From the NCBI RefSeq assembly GCF_000407565.1, contig NZ_ASWI01000004.1, positions 112,501 to 176,500 on the forward strand: a stretch of 64,000 bases of DNA, in the 5' to 3' direction. Positions within the stretch are counted from its first letter, which is position 1, and each line of letters begins with the position of its first letter. Under the pieces are notes generated by a model. It had not been told where the DNA came from. It saw only the letters and a list, made by a program, of their open reading frames with translations, and ran no database searches. This DNA comes from Enterococcus cecorum DSM 20682 = ATCC 43198. GTDB lineage: Bacteria > Bacillota > Bacilli > Lactobacillales > Enterococcaceae. Of the stretch, positions 43,915 through 52,193 are shown piece after piece. A program made the position numbers and the translations under genes.

Positions 43915-43940
43915 ATAATTAAATAACTGTAAAACTCAGG

Positions 43941-44134
43941 ATTATATAAGAATTTATAAAATTTGTCTAACCTCTGAACTGTTTTTTCACAGATTTTGAA
44001 TAAGACGATTAGAATTCTGTGAAAAGTAAAAGAATTTAGAAAAATAGCAATGCTAGCGGTTGACAAATTCGATTAATGTTATAGAATAAGAATGTAAACA
44101 AACGATTTCACAATTTCGTTTGTGAAAAAAGTAG
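43941..44134. repeat. Right copy of the 194-bp perfect direct repeat
   Basis: Second copy of the target duplication (see 41689-41882). It ends 17 bases before the pplA start codon, so pplA keeps its complete native promoter region. On the minus strand it holds a second ndh2 promoter copy that would be read antisense into the transposase gene. Confidence 0.95.
44060..44134 (+). promoter_or_regulatory. pplA promoter and downstream palindromes
   Basis: -35 TTGACA (44060-44065), 16-base spacer, -10 TAGAAT (44082-44087). Just downstream are two nested inverted repeats: ACAAACGA/TCGTTTGT (44098-44105, 44116-44123) and TTTCACAA/TTGTGAAA (44106-44113, 44120-44127). Further upstream, TTTTCACAGA and TCTGTGAAAA (43984-43993, 44016-44025) form another inverted pair. 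These could be operator half-sites; the regulator is not known. Confidence 0.7.
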
Positions 44135-44151
44135 TAAAGGGGAACTTTGCA

Positions 44152-45087
44152 ATGAAAATGAAGAAAATTTTAACAGGTTTCACAACGCTAGCTTTATCTA
44201 CCTTATTGTTAGCAGCTTGTGGTGGTAACGACAAGAAAGACACAGCTTCATCTTCAACTGCGTCTTCATCAAGTGTGGCAAAATCATCTAGCTCAAAAGA
44301 AGAAGCTAAAGAAACCAAAAAAGTGGCTGGAGCAGATCTTAAAGACGGTACATACAAACTTGAAGAAAAGAACTATGAACATGGTTACCGTACAGTATTT
44401 TCTATCACAGTTAAAGATGGCAAAATTACTGAATCTAGCTATGACAGTGTAAATGAAAAAGGCGAATCTAAAACAAAAGACGCTGATTACAATAAAAATA
44501 TGAAAGCTAAAACTGGCACTGACCCAGAAACTTATATTCCTCAATTAAATAAAGAATTAGTTGAAGGACAAAATGCTAATGTAGCTGTTGTAACTGGAGC
44601 CACTAATTCATCAGAAAGCTTTATGAACTATGCACAACAATTAATCCAAGCTGCTCAAGCTGGTAAAACTGATACAATCGAAATCGACAACGGTGCTGCT
44701 TTGAAAGACGGTACTTATACTTTAGAAGAAAAGAACTATTCTCATAACTACCGAGTTGTATTCTCAATCACTGTTAAAGATGGTAAATTAACCGAATCTA
44801 ATTATGATTACATTAATAAAGACGGTAAATCTAAACAAGATGATGAAGAATATAACAAATCAATGCAAGAAAAAACAGGTACAGCTCCTAAGACTTACAT
44901 TCCTCAATTGAATGAAGAATTAGTAAAAGCGATGAACGGAGAAGACCCTTCAGTGGATAAAGTGGAAGTAGTTACTGGTGCTACTCACAGTTCTGACAGC
45001 TTCAAGATTTATGCAGCTCAATTAATCAACGCTGCTCAAAAAGGCGATACTGCTAAAATTGAAGTGGACAACATCGTCACTGAATAA
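44152..45087 (+). CDS. pplA: PplA, surface lipoprotein with two FMN-binding domains (EET)
   Basis: 311 residues. A lipoprotein signal ends LSTLLLAAC with the lipidated Cys23, then a Ser-rich linker (about 28-50). Two tandem FMN-binding domains follow, each starting with (L)KDGTY and ending with the flavinylation motif: VTGATNSS near residue 150 and VTGATHSS near 275. The threonine is the expected FMN attachment point, loaded by FmnB. PplA carries electrons from the membrane to extracellular acceptors such as ferric iron. ATG 44152 follows AAAGGGGA; an upstream in-frame ATG would overlap the ribosome site. Confidence 0.93.
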   Translation: MKMKKILTGFTTLALSTLLLAACGGNDKKDTASSSTASSSSVAKSSSSKEEAKETKKVAGADLKDGTYKLEEKNYEHGYRTVFSITVKDGKITESSYDSVNEKGESKTKDADYNKNMKAKTGTDPETYIPQLNKELVEGQNANVAVVTGATNSSESFMNYAQQLIQAAQAGKTDTIEIDNGAALKDGTYTLEEKNYSHNYRVVFSITVKDGKLTESNYDYINKDGKSKQDDEEYNKSMQEKTGTAPKTYIPQLNEELVKAMNGEDPSVDKVEVVTGATHSSDSFKIYAAQLINAAQKGDTAKIEVDNIVTE

Positions 45088-45109
45088 TTTTGTTTCATAA
45101 GATTACACG

Positions 45110-45149
45110 AGATGGAACGGTGTTTAATCATCGCTCCATCTTTTTTTAT
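45110..45149 (+). terminator. Terminator after pplA
   Basis: AGATGGAACG pairs with CGCTCCATCT (one mismatch), followed by seven Ts. fmnB and dmkA may thus have lower or separate expression. Confidence 0.8.
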
Positions 45150-45287
45150 TTAATATAACTAGCTAGAAATATATAACTTTTGTCTTTAATAGAGTTAAAT
45201 AATAAGTCTCTAAGGAAAAAATTTATTGGCTAAACAAACTTTCTGCGCTATGATAAAAAGGCATAGAAAATGAGTAAGGAGAACTTT

Positions 45288-46337
45288 ATGAAAAATAGAA
45301 TCATAATGCTAGTGATGGTCTTAGGGACTATCTTGCTTGCGGGCTGTCAAAAACAAGCAGCTGCACCTAAAATCAATGAAACACCTTATTCGGATAATCA
45401 ATTTTTAATCGGTACATATGTCAATATCCGAATTTATGATGATGGTAAAGAAGATGTATTACCCCTGGCCTTTAAAAAAGTAAAGAGCTTGGGAGATAAA
45501 GTGACTGTTAATCAAAAAGGCTCAGAAATTGATGAAGTCAACGCTCAAGCAGGCATTAAACCAGTGAAAGTCACAAGTGATGTCTATCGTTTGGCGAAAA
45601 AAGCGTATCAAATCAGTGAAGAATCTCATGGTGGTTTTGATATGGCGATTGGGCCGATTACGCAGTTATGGCATATCGGCTTTCCTGATGCTAGAAAACC
45701 AAGTCAGGCAGAAATTGATGCAGCACTCAAATTAGTAGACTACAAAAAAGTCAAGTTAAATGACCAAAAACAAACAATCTACTTGGAAGAAAAAGGCATG
45801 GCACTTGATCTTGGTGCGATTGCTAAAGGTTTTATTGCTGATGAAGTCGTGAAATTATTGAAAAAACATGGTGTGACTACAGCGATTGTTGACTTAGGGG
45901 GAAATGTCTACGTCTTAGGGAAGAGTCCGCGTGGGAAAGATACCCCTTGGACGGTGGGTATTCAAGATCCTAACCAAGCACGTAATGTGACAGTTGGATC
46001 AGTCTTAGCAAGTAATCAAACTTTGGTTACATCCGGTATTTATGAACGTTATCTTGAAGTCGATGGGGTGAAATATCATCATTTATTCAACCCTAAAACT
46101 GGCTATCCGTTTGATAATGATATTGCGGGTGTAACGATTATTACGAAATATTCGATTGATGGCGATGGCTTATCTACAGCAGTCTTTTCAATGGGTGTTC
46201 AAAAAGGCTTGAAATTTGTGAATAAGCAAAAAGGAGTCGAAGCGATTTTCGTCACTAAAGATGATAAAATCTATTTAAGTAAAGGTGTGCCATCCTTTGA
46301 GCTAAATAAGGAATCCGGCTATACAATGGCTAAATAA
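45288..46337 (+). CDS. fmnB: FAD:protein FMN transferase (ApbE family), lipoprotein
   Basis: 349 residues. Lipobox LLAGC with Cys20. The ApbE fold is visible in GTYVNIRIYD, SEESHGGFDMAIGPITQLW, LGAIAKGFIADEV, VDLGGNVYVLG and a metal/FAD site near HHLFNPKTGYPFDNDIAGVTI (quoted in part). It attaches FMN covalently to the threonines of PplA outside the membrane. ATG 45288 is chosen because AAGGAG lies at 45276-45281; the upstream ATG 45270 would overlap it. The next gene is dmkA. Confidence 0.93.
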   Translation: MKNRIIMLVMVLGTILLAGCQKQAAAPKINETPYSDNQFLIGTYVNIRIYDDGKEDVLPLAFKKVKSLGDKVTVNQKGSEIDEVNAQAGIKPVKVTSDVYRLAKKAYQISEESHGGFDMAIGPITQLWHIGFPDARKPSQAEIDAALKLVDYKKVKLNDQKQTIYLEEKGMALDLGAIAKGFIADEVVKLLKKHGVTTAIVDLGGNVYVLGKSPRGKDTPWTVGIQDPNQARNVTVGSVLASNQTLVTSGIYERYLEVDGVKYHHLFNPKTGYPFDNDIAGVTIITKYSIDGDGLSTAVFSMGVQKGLKFVNKQKGVEAIFVTKDDKIYLSKGVPSFELNKESGYTMAK

Positions 46338-46355
46338 ATAGAATCGAGGAAAAAA

Positions 46356-47300
46356 ATGTCTGTAAAAACTTTTTTGGATTTGGTCGAAATTAAAACAAAA
46401 TTGGCTAGTTTAACGCCTTTTGTTATCGGTGTACTATTTACGTTAAGTTACTTTAATGAATTTCATGTAGGCAACACCGTTATCTTTTTTATTGGTATGC
46501 TATGTTTTGATATGGCGACCACAGCGATTAATAATTATATGGATTTCAGAAAAGCAAAATCTGAGGAATATAAATATACGGAAAATGTTGTTGGTCGTGA
46601 ACATATTCCAGAAAAATTGGTTCAACAAATCATTTTTGGTTTCATTTTTATCGCTTTTTTAGTAGGAATGTATCTTTCTTATAAAACAGGTTGGCTACTT
46701 TTGGTGATGGGTTGCCTGTGTTGCTTCATTGGAGTGTTTTATACTTTTGGTCCGGTGCCACTTTCTCGTATGCCTTTAGGTGAGTTGTTTAGTGGGGTGA
46801 CCATGGGCTTAGGTATTTTTGCGATGGTGATTTACATCAATATTTATCAAAGCAAAGTCCTCTGGTTACAATTAAGCCTAAAATCAGGGCACTTTGCCTT
46901 AACTGGTAATCTTTGGACTGTGCTAGCCGTGATTTGGGCGTCCATTCCGATGATTTGTACGATTGCTAATATTATGTTAGCCAATAATTTATGTGATTTA
47001 GACCAAGATATTGAAAATCATCGCTATACTTTGCCTTATTATATTGGTCGTCAAAATGGGGTTTTCCTATTTAATATTTTAATGTATTTATGTTTTATTA
47101 CGTTGACGATTGGTTTATTTTTGGGGCTATATCATTGGACGATTCTTTTGATTTGGGCTGTTTTTCCCATCATTCGTGAAAATCTAATCCAATTTTCGAA
47201 AAAGCAAATTAAGCGTGAAACCTTTAGTATTTCCATAAAAAACTTAATAGTCTTTAATGGTGCATATGCGCTTTGTTTATTGCTAGGCCTATTCTTTTAA
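46356..47300 (+). CDS. dmkA: UbiA-family prenyltransferase of the EET locus (MenA-like)
   Basis: 314 residues with eight or nine membrane spans. Two aspartate-rich prenyl-binding motifs: NNYMDFRKAKSEEYKYTENV near residue 65 and NNLCDLDQDIENHRYTLPYY near residue 210. It is expected to join a polyprenyl tail to a dihydroxynaphthoate to form the demethylmenaquinone used for EET, with DmkB as tail supplier. Start ATG 46356 is 18 bases after fmnB. Confidence 0.9.
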   Translation: MSVKTFLDLVEIKTKLASLTPFVIGVLFTLSYFNEFHVGNTVIFFIGMLCFDMATTAINNYMDFRKAKSEEYKYTENVVGREHIPEKLVQQIIFGFIFIAFLVGMYLSYKTGWLLLVMGCLCCFIGVFYTFGPVPLSRMPLGELFSGVTMGLGIFAMVIYINIYQSKVLWLQLSLKSGHFALTGNLWTVLAVIWASIPMICTIANIMLANNLCDLDQDIENHRYTLPYYIGRQNGVFLFNILMYLCFITLTIGLFLGLYHWTILLIWAVFPIIRENLIQFSKKQIKRETFSISIKNLIVFNGAYALCLLLGLFF

Positions 47301-47307
47301 CTATGAT

Positions 47308-47338
47308 GAAGTCTCTACAAAAAGAGGCTTCTTTTTTT
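47308..47338 (+). terminator. Terminator after dmkA
   Basis: GAAGTCTCT pairs with AAGAGGCTTC (one bulge), then seven Ts. Confidence 0.8.
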
Positions 47339-47378
47339 ATCCAATAAAATGAAGAGGAAAAATATTTCAAACAGGCTA

Positions 47379-47426
47379 TTGACAGGACCGAAAATTTTTG
47401 TTAATTTATAAAACGTAACAGTTACG
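47379..47426 (+). promoter_or_regulatory. adcA promoter with zinc-type palindromic operator
   Basis: TTGACA at 47379-47384 with a weak -10 TAATTT at 47402-47407 (17-base spacer). Immediately downstream is a perfect 6-1-6 palindrome CGTAACAGTTACG (47414-47426), which resembles AdcR (TTAACNNGTTAA) and Zur (CGTAATNATTACG) operators. Zinc-dependent repression is inferred from this and the gene served. Confidence 0.7.
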
Positions 47427-47452
47427 ATTTATAAAAAGAAATGAGGAATATG

Positions 47453-48961
47453 ATGAAAAAGAAAGTTTTATTATTATGTGTTGCTTGTGCGAGCATCTTA
47501 TTAACAGCTTGTCAAAAACAACCTGAATCAAATAGTAAAAAACCAACCATTATGACAACTATTTATCCTGTGTATGAGTTTACCAAGGAAATTGTAGGCG
47601 ATAAAGCAAATGTAGAATTACTGATTCCAGCAGGAACGGAACCACATGATTTTGAACCATCTGCCAAAGATATTGCCAAAATACAACAAAGCCAAACAAT
47701 GGTCTATGATGATCCAAATATGGAAACTTGGGTGGGAAAAGTAAAGTCTAGTTTAACGGATGATAAAGTGAATTTTATCCAGTCTACTAAGGATATGGTT
47801 TTATTACCTGGTGGTGATGAAGAAGAGCATGATCATGGTGCAGACGGACACCATCATGAATTTGATCCGCATGTTTGGTTAGCTCCTAGCCTAGCCAAAA
47901 AGCAAGTACAAACCATTACCAAAGAATTAAGCAAACAATATCCAAAACTGCAGAAAAAGTTTGCAACCAATAGTCAAAAATATTTAGCTAAATTAACGCA
48001 ATTAGATCAAGAATATCAAAAACAACTGGGTCAATTACCGCAAAAACATTTTGTGACCCAGCATAGTGCTTTTCAATATTTAGCTGTTGAATATGGATTA
48101 AAACAAATTCCCATTGCAGGCATCAACCCAGAAGAAGAGCCTAGTGCAAGCAAATTAGCTGAACTGAAAAAACTGGTAAAACAATATGAAGTCCAAACGA
48201 TCTTTTTTGAAGAAAATGCCCAGGATAAAATTGCCCGTACCTTAGCCAAAGAAGCTAATGTGAAGTTAGCGGTCTTAAATCCATTAGAAGGACTGACTAA
48301 TTCACAAATTAAAAAAGGCGAAAACTATCTAACCGTGATGCGCCAAAACTTGCAAGCTTTGGTGAAAGCTGGTAGTAAGCAACCATCCACGAAACAAGAA
48401 AATACGCAGTCAAAACCAAAAACTGTTTATAATGGTTACTTTAATGATGAACAAATCAAAAATCGTAGCTTAAAAGACTGGCAAGGTACCTGGCAGTCTG
48501 TCTATCCATTAGTCGCTAAAGGTGAATTAGATCAAGTATTTCATTACAAAGCCAAATTAAATCCGAAAAAAACGGCAGAAGATTACCGTGCTTATTATGA
48601 AAAAGGATATCGTACGAATGTCAAACAAATAGAGATTCAAGGAGATACTTTCACTTTTACGTTTGATGATGGCAGTAAACAAAGCAGTGACTATCGCTAT
48701 GTGGGGTATAAAGTCTTAAACTACGAGGCAGGCAATCGGGGCGTCAGATATCTTTTTGAAGCCACAGATCCACAAACCAAAGCCTTTAAATATTTACAGT
48801 TTAGTGATCATGCTATTTCACCACAAAAAGCTGGCCATTTCCACTTATATTTTGGTAACGAGTCTCAAGAAGCCTTACTAAATGAATTAGAAAACTGGCC
48901 GACTTATTACCCAAGCCAACTATCAGCGCATGAAATTGCCCAAGAGATGGTTGCTCATTAA
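47453..48961 (+). CDS. adcA: Zinc ABC transporter substrate-binding lipoprotein with ZinT domain
   Basis: 502 residues. Lipobox LLTAC with Cys20. Residues about 30-310 form a cluster A-I metal-binding protein with ligands in GTEPHDFEPS, the acidic/His-rich loop (HDHGADGHHHEFDPHVW) and FVTQHSAFQYLA. Residues about 330-502 are a ZinT domain (WQGTWQSVYPLV, HYKAKLNPKKTAEDYRAYY, HFHLYFG). This fused layout is AdcA of streptococci and enterococci. It captures zinc for an ABC importer whose other genes are not in the window. ATG 47453 is preferred over 47450 by spacing to GAGGA. Confidence 0.93.
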   Translation: MKKKVLLLCVACASILLTACQKQPESNSKKPTIMTTIYPVYEFTKEIVGDKANVELLIPAGTEPHDFEPSAKDIAKIQQSQTMVYDDPNMETWVGKVKSSLTDDKVNFIQSTKDMVLLPGGDEEEHDHGADGHHHEFDPHVWLAPSLAKKQVQTITKELSKQYPKLQKKFATNSQKYLAKLTQLDQEYQKQLGQLPQKHFVTQHSAFQYLAVEYGLKQIPIAGINPEEEPSASKLAELKKLVKQYEVQTIFFEENAQDKIARTLAKEANVKLAVLNPLEGLTNSQIKKGENYLTVMRQNLQALVKAGSKQPSTKQENTQSKPKTVYNGYFNDEQIKNRSLKDWQGTWQSVYPLVAKGELDQVFHYKAKLNPKKTAEDYRAYYEKGYRTNVKQIEIQGDTFTFTFDDGSKQSSDYRYVGYKVLNYEAGNRGVRYLFEATDPQTKAFKYLQFSDHAISPQKAGHFHLYFGNESQEALLNELENWPTYYPSQLSAHEIAQEMVAH

Positions 48962-49029
48962 CCATAGCCGTAGACAAAGCAAAGAGAATAGAGTAGAATG
49001 AAGGCAAAATTTTACAGGATGTGATTGTA

Positions 49030-49743
49030 ATGCGCCCTTTCATTGGACTAATTCCTTTATATGATGAAAAGTTAGAAAGTATTTGGATGTTACCCGAGTA
49101 TCAAAAATTAATTGAGCAAGCAGGCGGGATTCCAGTCGTTTTACCTTTGACTGCGGATGAAGCAACCCTCAATCAATTATATGAGCAGCTAGATGGTTTA
49201 CTTTTAACTGGTGGCCATGATGTCAATCCCACACTTTATGGGGAAGAAAAACGTCCCGAATGCCAAGTGTTATGTGAAATACGCGACAAGATGGAAATTT
49301 CGCTAATAAAGTTATTTTTAAAAACAGACAAACCTATTTTCGGGATTTGCCGCGGCTTACAAATTTTAAATGTGTATTTTGGCGGCTCATTGTATCAAGA
49401 TATTCCAACGCAATTTGCAACTGATTTGGTGCATAGTATGCCAAAACCATATGATCAAGGCATCCATCAAGTGACCCTTTATGCCGATACGCCTTTATAT
49501 GAGTTGTTGCAAACAGGAGAATTAAGTGTCAATAGCCGCCATCATCAAGCGATAAAAGACTTAGCACCTGATTTAGTCGCGATGGCTCAGGCAACAGATG
49601 GCTTAATAGAAGCCGTTTATCATCCGGATTATCTTTTCGTTTGGGCCGTTCAGTGGCATCCGGAGCATATGTATCAATCAACCGTAAGTAAACAATTGGC
49701 ACAGAAATTTATCCAAGCTTGTCGTGATAGAAAGAAACTATAG
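49030..49743 (+). CDS. Class I glutamine amidotransferase-like, gamma-glutamyl hydrolase (PuuD family)
   Basis: 237 residues. LLLTGGHDVNPTLYGE is the family signature; the nucleophile Cys is in IFGICRGLQILN, and the His/Glu pair in AVQWHPEHM. This group hydrolyses gamma-glutamyl amides such as gamma-glutamyl-GABA. ATG 49030 with AGGATGTG upstream; the in-frame GTG 49021 overlaps that site. No polyamine or GABA genes are nearby, so the substrate is open. Confidence 0.87.
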   Translation: MRPFIGLIPLYDEKLESIWMLPEYQKLIEQAGGIPVVLPLTADEATLNQLYEQLDGLLLTGGHDVNPTLYGEEKRPECQVLCEIRDKMEISLIKLFLKTDKPIFGICRGLQILNVYFGGSLYQDIPTQFATDLVHSMPKPYDQGIHQVTLYADTPLYELLQTGELSVNSRHHQAIKDLAPDLVAMAQATDGLIEAVYHPDYLFVWAVQWHPEHMYQSTVSKQLAQKFIQACRDRKKL

Positions 49744-49758
49744 ATACTAGATATTGCG

Positions 49759-49786
49759 TTGACATTTTGAATCGTTGTGCTATGAT
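49759..49786 (+). promoter_or_regulatory. metY promoter
   Basis: -35 TTGACA (49759-49764), 16-base spacer, -10 TATGAT (49781-49786). No riboswitch-sized leader precedes the gene. Confidence 0.7.
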
Positions 49787-49838
49787 TTAATCAAATTCTA
49801 ATAGTTTTTAGTAAATTTACATTTTTGGAGGAATTTTC

Positions 49839-51110
49839 ATGACACAACGCTTCGAAACCATTCAATTACACGGAGGACATACCGTCGATAAAGAAACCGG
49901 AAGTCGGGCCGTGCCGATTTATCAAACAACTTCTTATGTATTTGAAAATGCACAACAAGCCGCTGCCCGCTTTGCTTTAGAAGAAGGCGGAAATATTTAT
50001 ACGCGAATTACGAACCCAACGACTAGTATTTTAGAAGAACGACTTGCTTTATTAGAAGGTGGTGTGGGCGCATTAGCCACAGCATCAGGCTCAAGTGCAA
50101 TTAGCTATGCGATTCAAAATATTGCTAGTAGTGGCGATCATGTCGTATCAGCAAGTACCCTTTATGGTGGGACCTATAACTTATTTGCCAATACCTTACC
50201 TGAATTTGGCATTACTACTACTTTTGTCAATGCTGAAAATCTTGATGAAGTGAAAGCTGCCATTCAAGAAAATACAAAAGCTTTATTTATCGAATCACTT
50301 GGTAATCCAGATATCAATGTGTTAGATGTGGAAGCGTTAAGTCAAATTGCGCATGAAGCAGGGATTCCATTAATTGTGGATAATACTTTTGCAACACCTT
50401 ATCTATTTAGACCATTTGAACATGGCGCAGATATTACCGTTTACTCCACTACTAAATATATTGGTGGTCATGGCGTTTCCTTAGGTGGGGCGATCGTTGA
50501 TTCTGGAAACTTTGACTGGACGAATGGCAAATTTGAGAAATTAGTCGATCCAGATCCTAGTTACCATGGTGTTTCTTGGACGCAAGCAGCCGGAAATGCC
50601 GCTTATATCACCCGTGCTAGAACGATTTTATTACGTGACTTTGGCGCAGCGATTTCACCATTTAATGCTTGGACTTTACTACTAGGTATCGAAACGTTAT
50701 CACTAAGAATGGAACGTCATGTCGAAAATGCGCAACGAATCGCTGAGTTTTTAGAAAATCATCCAAAAGTTGCTTGGGTTCATTATCCAACCTTAAAGAG
50801 TAGCCCATATTATGATTTGGCACAAAAATATTTCCCCAAAGGTACGAGCTCAGTCTTTTCATTTGGACTAAAAGCCGGTAAAGAAGCCAGTCAAAAACTA
50901 TGTGGTTCAACGAAAATCTTCTCATTATTAGCAAATGTGGGCGATGCAAAATCATTAATTATCCATCCAGCTTCTACCACCCACTCCCAATTAAATGAAG
51001 AAGACTTGAAAGCAGCAGGTATCCAACCAGAAACCATTCGTATCTCCGTGGGTATCGAAAATGTAGAAGACTTAATTGAAGATTTAACGCAAGCCTTAGA
51101 ACAAATTTAA
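49839..51110 (+). CDS. metY: O-acetylhomoserine sulfhydrylase, PLP enzyme
   Basis: 423 residues, longer than the MetI/MetB-type protein at 35357 as expected for MetY. FETIQLHGGHTVDKETGSRA at the start, ITNPTTSILEERLALLEGG, SASTLYGGTYNLF, ESLGNPDINVLDVEAL, and STTKYIGGHGVSLGGAIVDSG containing the PLP lysine. It makes homocysteine from O-acetylhomoserine and sulfide. AGGAGG precedes ATG 49839. Single gene between its own promoter and terminator. Confidence 0.92.
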   Translation: MTQRFETIQLHGGHTVDKETGSRAVPIYQTTSYVFENAQQAAARFALEEGGNIYTRITNPTTSILEERLALLEGGVGALATASGSSAISYAIQNIASSGDHVVSASTLYGGTYNLFANTLPEFGITTTFVNAENLDEVKAAIQENTKALFIESLGNPDINVLDVEALSQIAHEAGIPLIVDNTFATPYLFRPFEHGADITVYSTTKYIGGHGVSLGGAIVDSGNFDWTNGKFEKLVDPDPSYHGVSWTQAAGNAAYITRARTILLRDFGAAISPFNAWTLLLGIETLSLRMERHVENAQRIAEFLENHPKVAWVHYPTLKSSPYYDLAQKYFPKGTSSVFSFGLKAGKEASQKLCGSTKIFSLLANVGDAKSLIIHPASTTHSQLNEEDLKAAGIQPETIRISVGIENVEDLIEDLTQALEQI

Positions 51111-51123
51111 GCAAATGATTATT

Positions 51124-51172
51124 ATCCTTAAGCATTTGGCCGAAATTGGTCGAATGTTTAAGGATTTTTTTT
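51124..51172 (+). terminator. Terminator after metY
   Basis: ATCCTTAAGCATTTGGCC pairs with GGTCGAATGTTTAAGGAT (a few mismatches), followed by eight Ts. Confidence 0.85.
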
Positions 51173-51198
51173 ATTTGTAAAACGCATTTTGAAATTTT

Positions 51199-51226
51199 TT
51201 GCGAATTTAATAAGTAGAGGCCTCTA
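51199..51226 (+). promoter_or_regulatory. Possible comG operon control region
   Basis: TTGCGAATTTAA (51199-51210) resembles the ComX CIN-box (TACGAATA) in six of eight core positions. A perfect 12-bp palindrome TAGAGGCCTCTA lies at 51215-51226. Either could control the competence operon starting at 51264. No standard -35/-10 pair was found. Confidence 0.35.
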
Positions 51227-51263
51227 TTCATTCTTTCAAGTTAAGGGAAAGGAAGTGAGAATT

Positions 51264-52193
51264 ATGCTAGTTGAAGATTTTTCTGATGAGATGATCGAAT
51301 TTGGGGTTAAAGAGCAGATGCAAGATATGTATTTGTACTTACGCGAGGATAAAGGAGTGATTCAATTCAGAAAAAATCAAGAAATTGCTTCATTTAAAGA
51401 AGTCAGTCCTCAAATCGCCCAACAATTAATTACGCGTTTTAAATACTTGGGCGAAATGGATGTAGGAGAACATCGCCGCGCCCAATTAGGAGCTATCAGT
51501 TATCCATTACATGATGAGGTACAAAGATTGCGGCTTTCCACAGTGGGGGATTATCGTGGCAATGAAAGTATGGTCATTCGCTTTTTGTACAATTTATCCG
51601 TCGATCATTTGCATTATTTTAGCTATGAACAGTTTGAAACGATTGTCAAACGAACCAAAGCAGCAGGGTTATATCTTTTCAGTGGTCCGACGGGTTCGGG
51701 CAAAACGACTTTAATGTATCAGCTTGCCAAACAAATCAAAGGGCAAGTGATTACGATTGAAGACCCGGTAGAAATTGAGGAACCGAGCTTTTTGCAGTTA
51801 CAGACCAACGATAAAATTAATCAAACCTATGATCAATTAATTAAATTATCTTTGCGTCATCGTCCGGATATTTTAATCATTGGCGAGATTCGTGATGAAC
51901 GTACCGCCAAAGCAGCGATTCGAGCCGCCTTAACTGGACACAAAGTATTTGCGACTGTTCATGCTAAAGGCGTCCGTGAAACGAAAAGTCGGCTCATTGA
52001 TTTAATCGGTGAAACAAGTGAGTTAGATAATTGTTTGATGGGGGTTATTTATCAGCGGATGTTAAATGATCCTAATGACCAAGCAGAAGTGGTTTTTGGT
52101 TATGAATTTTACAGTGAACCAGCTATTTATTTACCTTTTAGTGACAGTCTTAAGCAGTATCAGAGGTATTATGATGAAGGTCAAAAAAGATAA
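51264..52193 (+). CDS. comGA: ComGA, competence type IV pilus assembly ATPase
   Basis: 309 residues. Walker A FSGPTGSGKTTLMY, Asp box VITIEDPVEIEE, Walker B ILIIGEIRDERTAKAAI and His box TGHKVFATVHAKG mark the PilB/GspE secretion ATPase family. It powers assembly of the transformation pilus. ATG 51264 follows AAAGGAAGTGAG. It overlaps comGB by about 20 bases. Length is normal, so the gene looks intact. Confidence 0.93.
   Translation: MLVEDFSDEMIEFGVKEQMQDMYLYLREDKGVIQFRKNQEIASFKEVSPQIAQQLITRFKYLGEMDVGEHRRAQLGAISYPLHDEVQRLRLSTVGDYRGNESMVIRFLYNLSVDHLHYFSYEQFETIVKRTKAAGLYLFSGPTGSGKTTLMYQLAKQIKGQVITIEDPVEIEEPSFLQLQTNDKINQTYDQLIKLSLRHRPDILIIGEIRDERTAKAAIRAALTGHKVFATVHAKGVRETKSRLIDLIGETSELDNCLMGVIYQRMLNDPNDQAEVVFGYEFYSEPAIYLPFSDSLKQYQRYYDEGQKR

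Larger units (their letters stand above)
41883..43940 (+). mobile_element. IS1634-type insertion sequence with long target duplication
   Basis: A 2058-bp element between the two 194-bp repeats. Terminal inverted repeats are 16 bp with 14 matches: CGGGAGTTTTACAGTT (41883-41898) and the complement of 43925-43940 (CCTGAGTTTTACAGTT). It carries one large transposase gene and a terminator (43872-43914). Very long and variable target duplications are known for IS1634 and IS1549; this one fits that behaviour. It lies between the divergent EET transcription units. Confidence 0.92.

Noticed and set aside
41883-43940. Assembly duplication instead of an IS target duplication
   Set aside because: The two 194-bp copies end exactly at the IS terminal inverted repeats, as expected from transposition by this family; long reads would settle it.
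52066-52170. Longer N-terminus for ComGB
   Set aside because: It would overlap comGA by over 100 bases; AGAGG and ATG at 52171/52174 give the normal family start.
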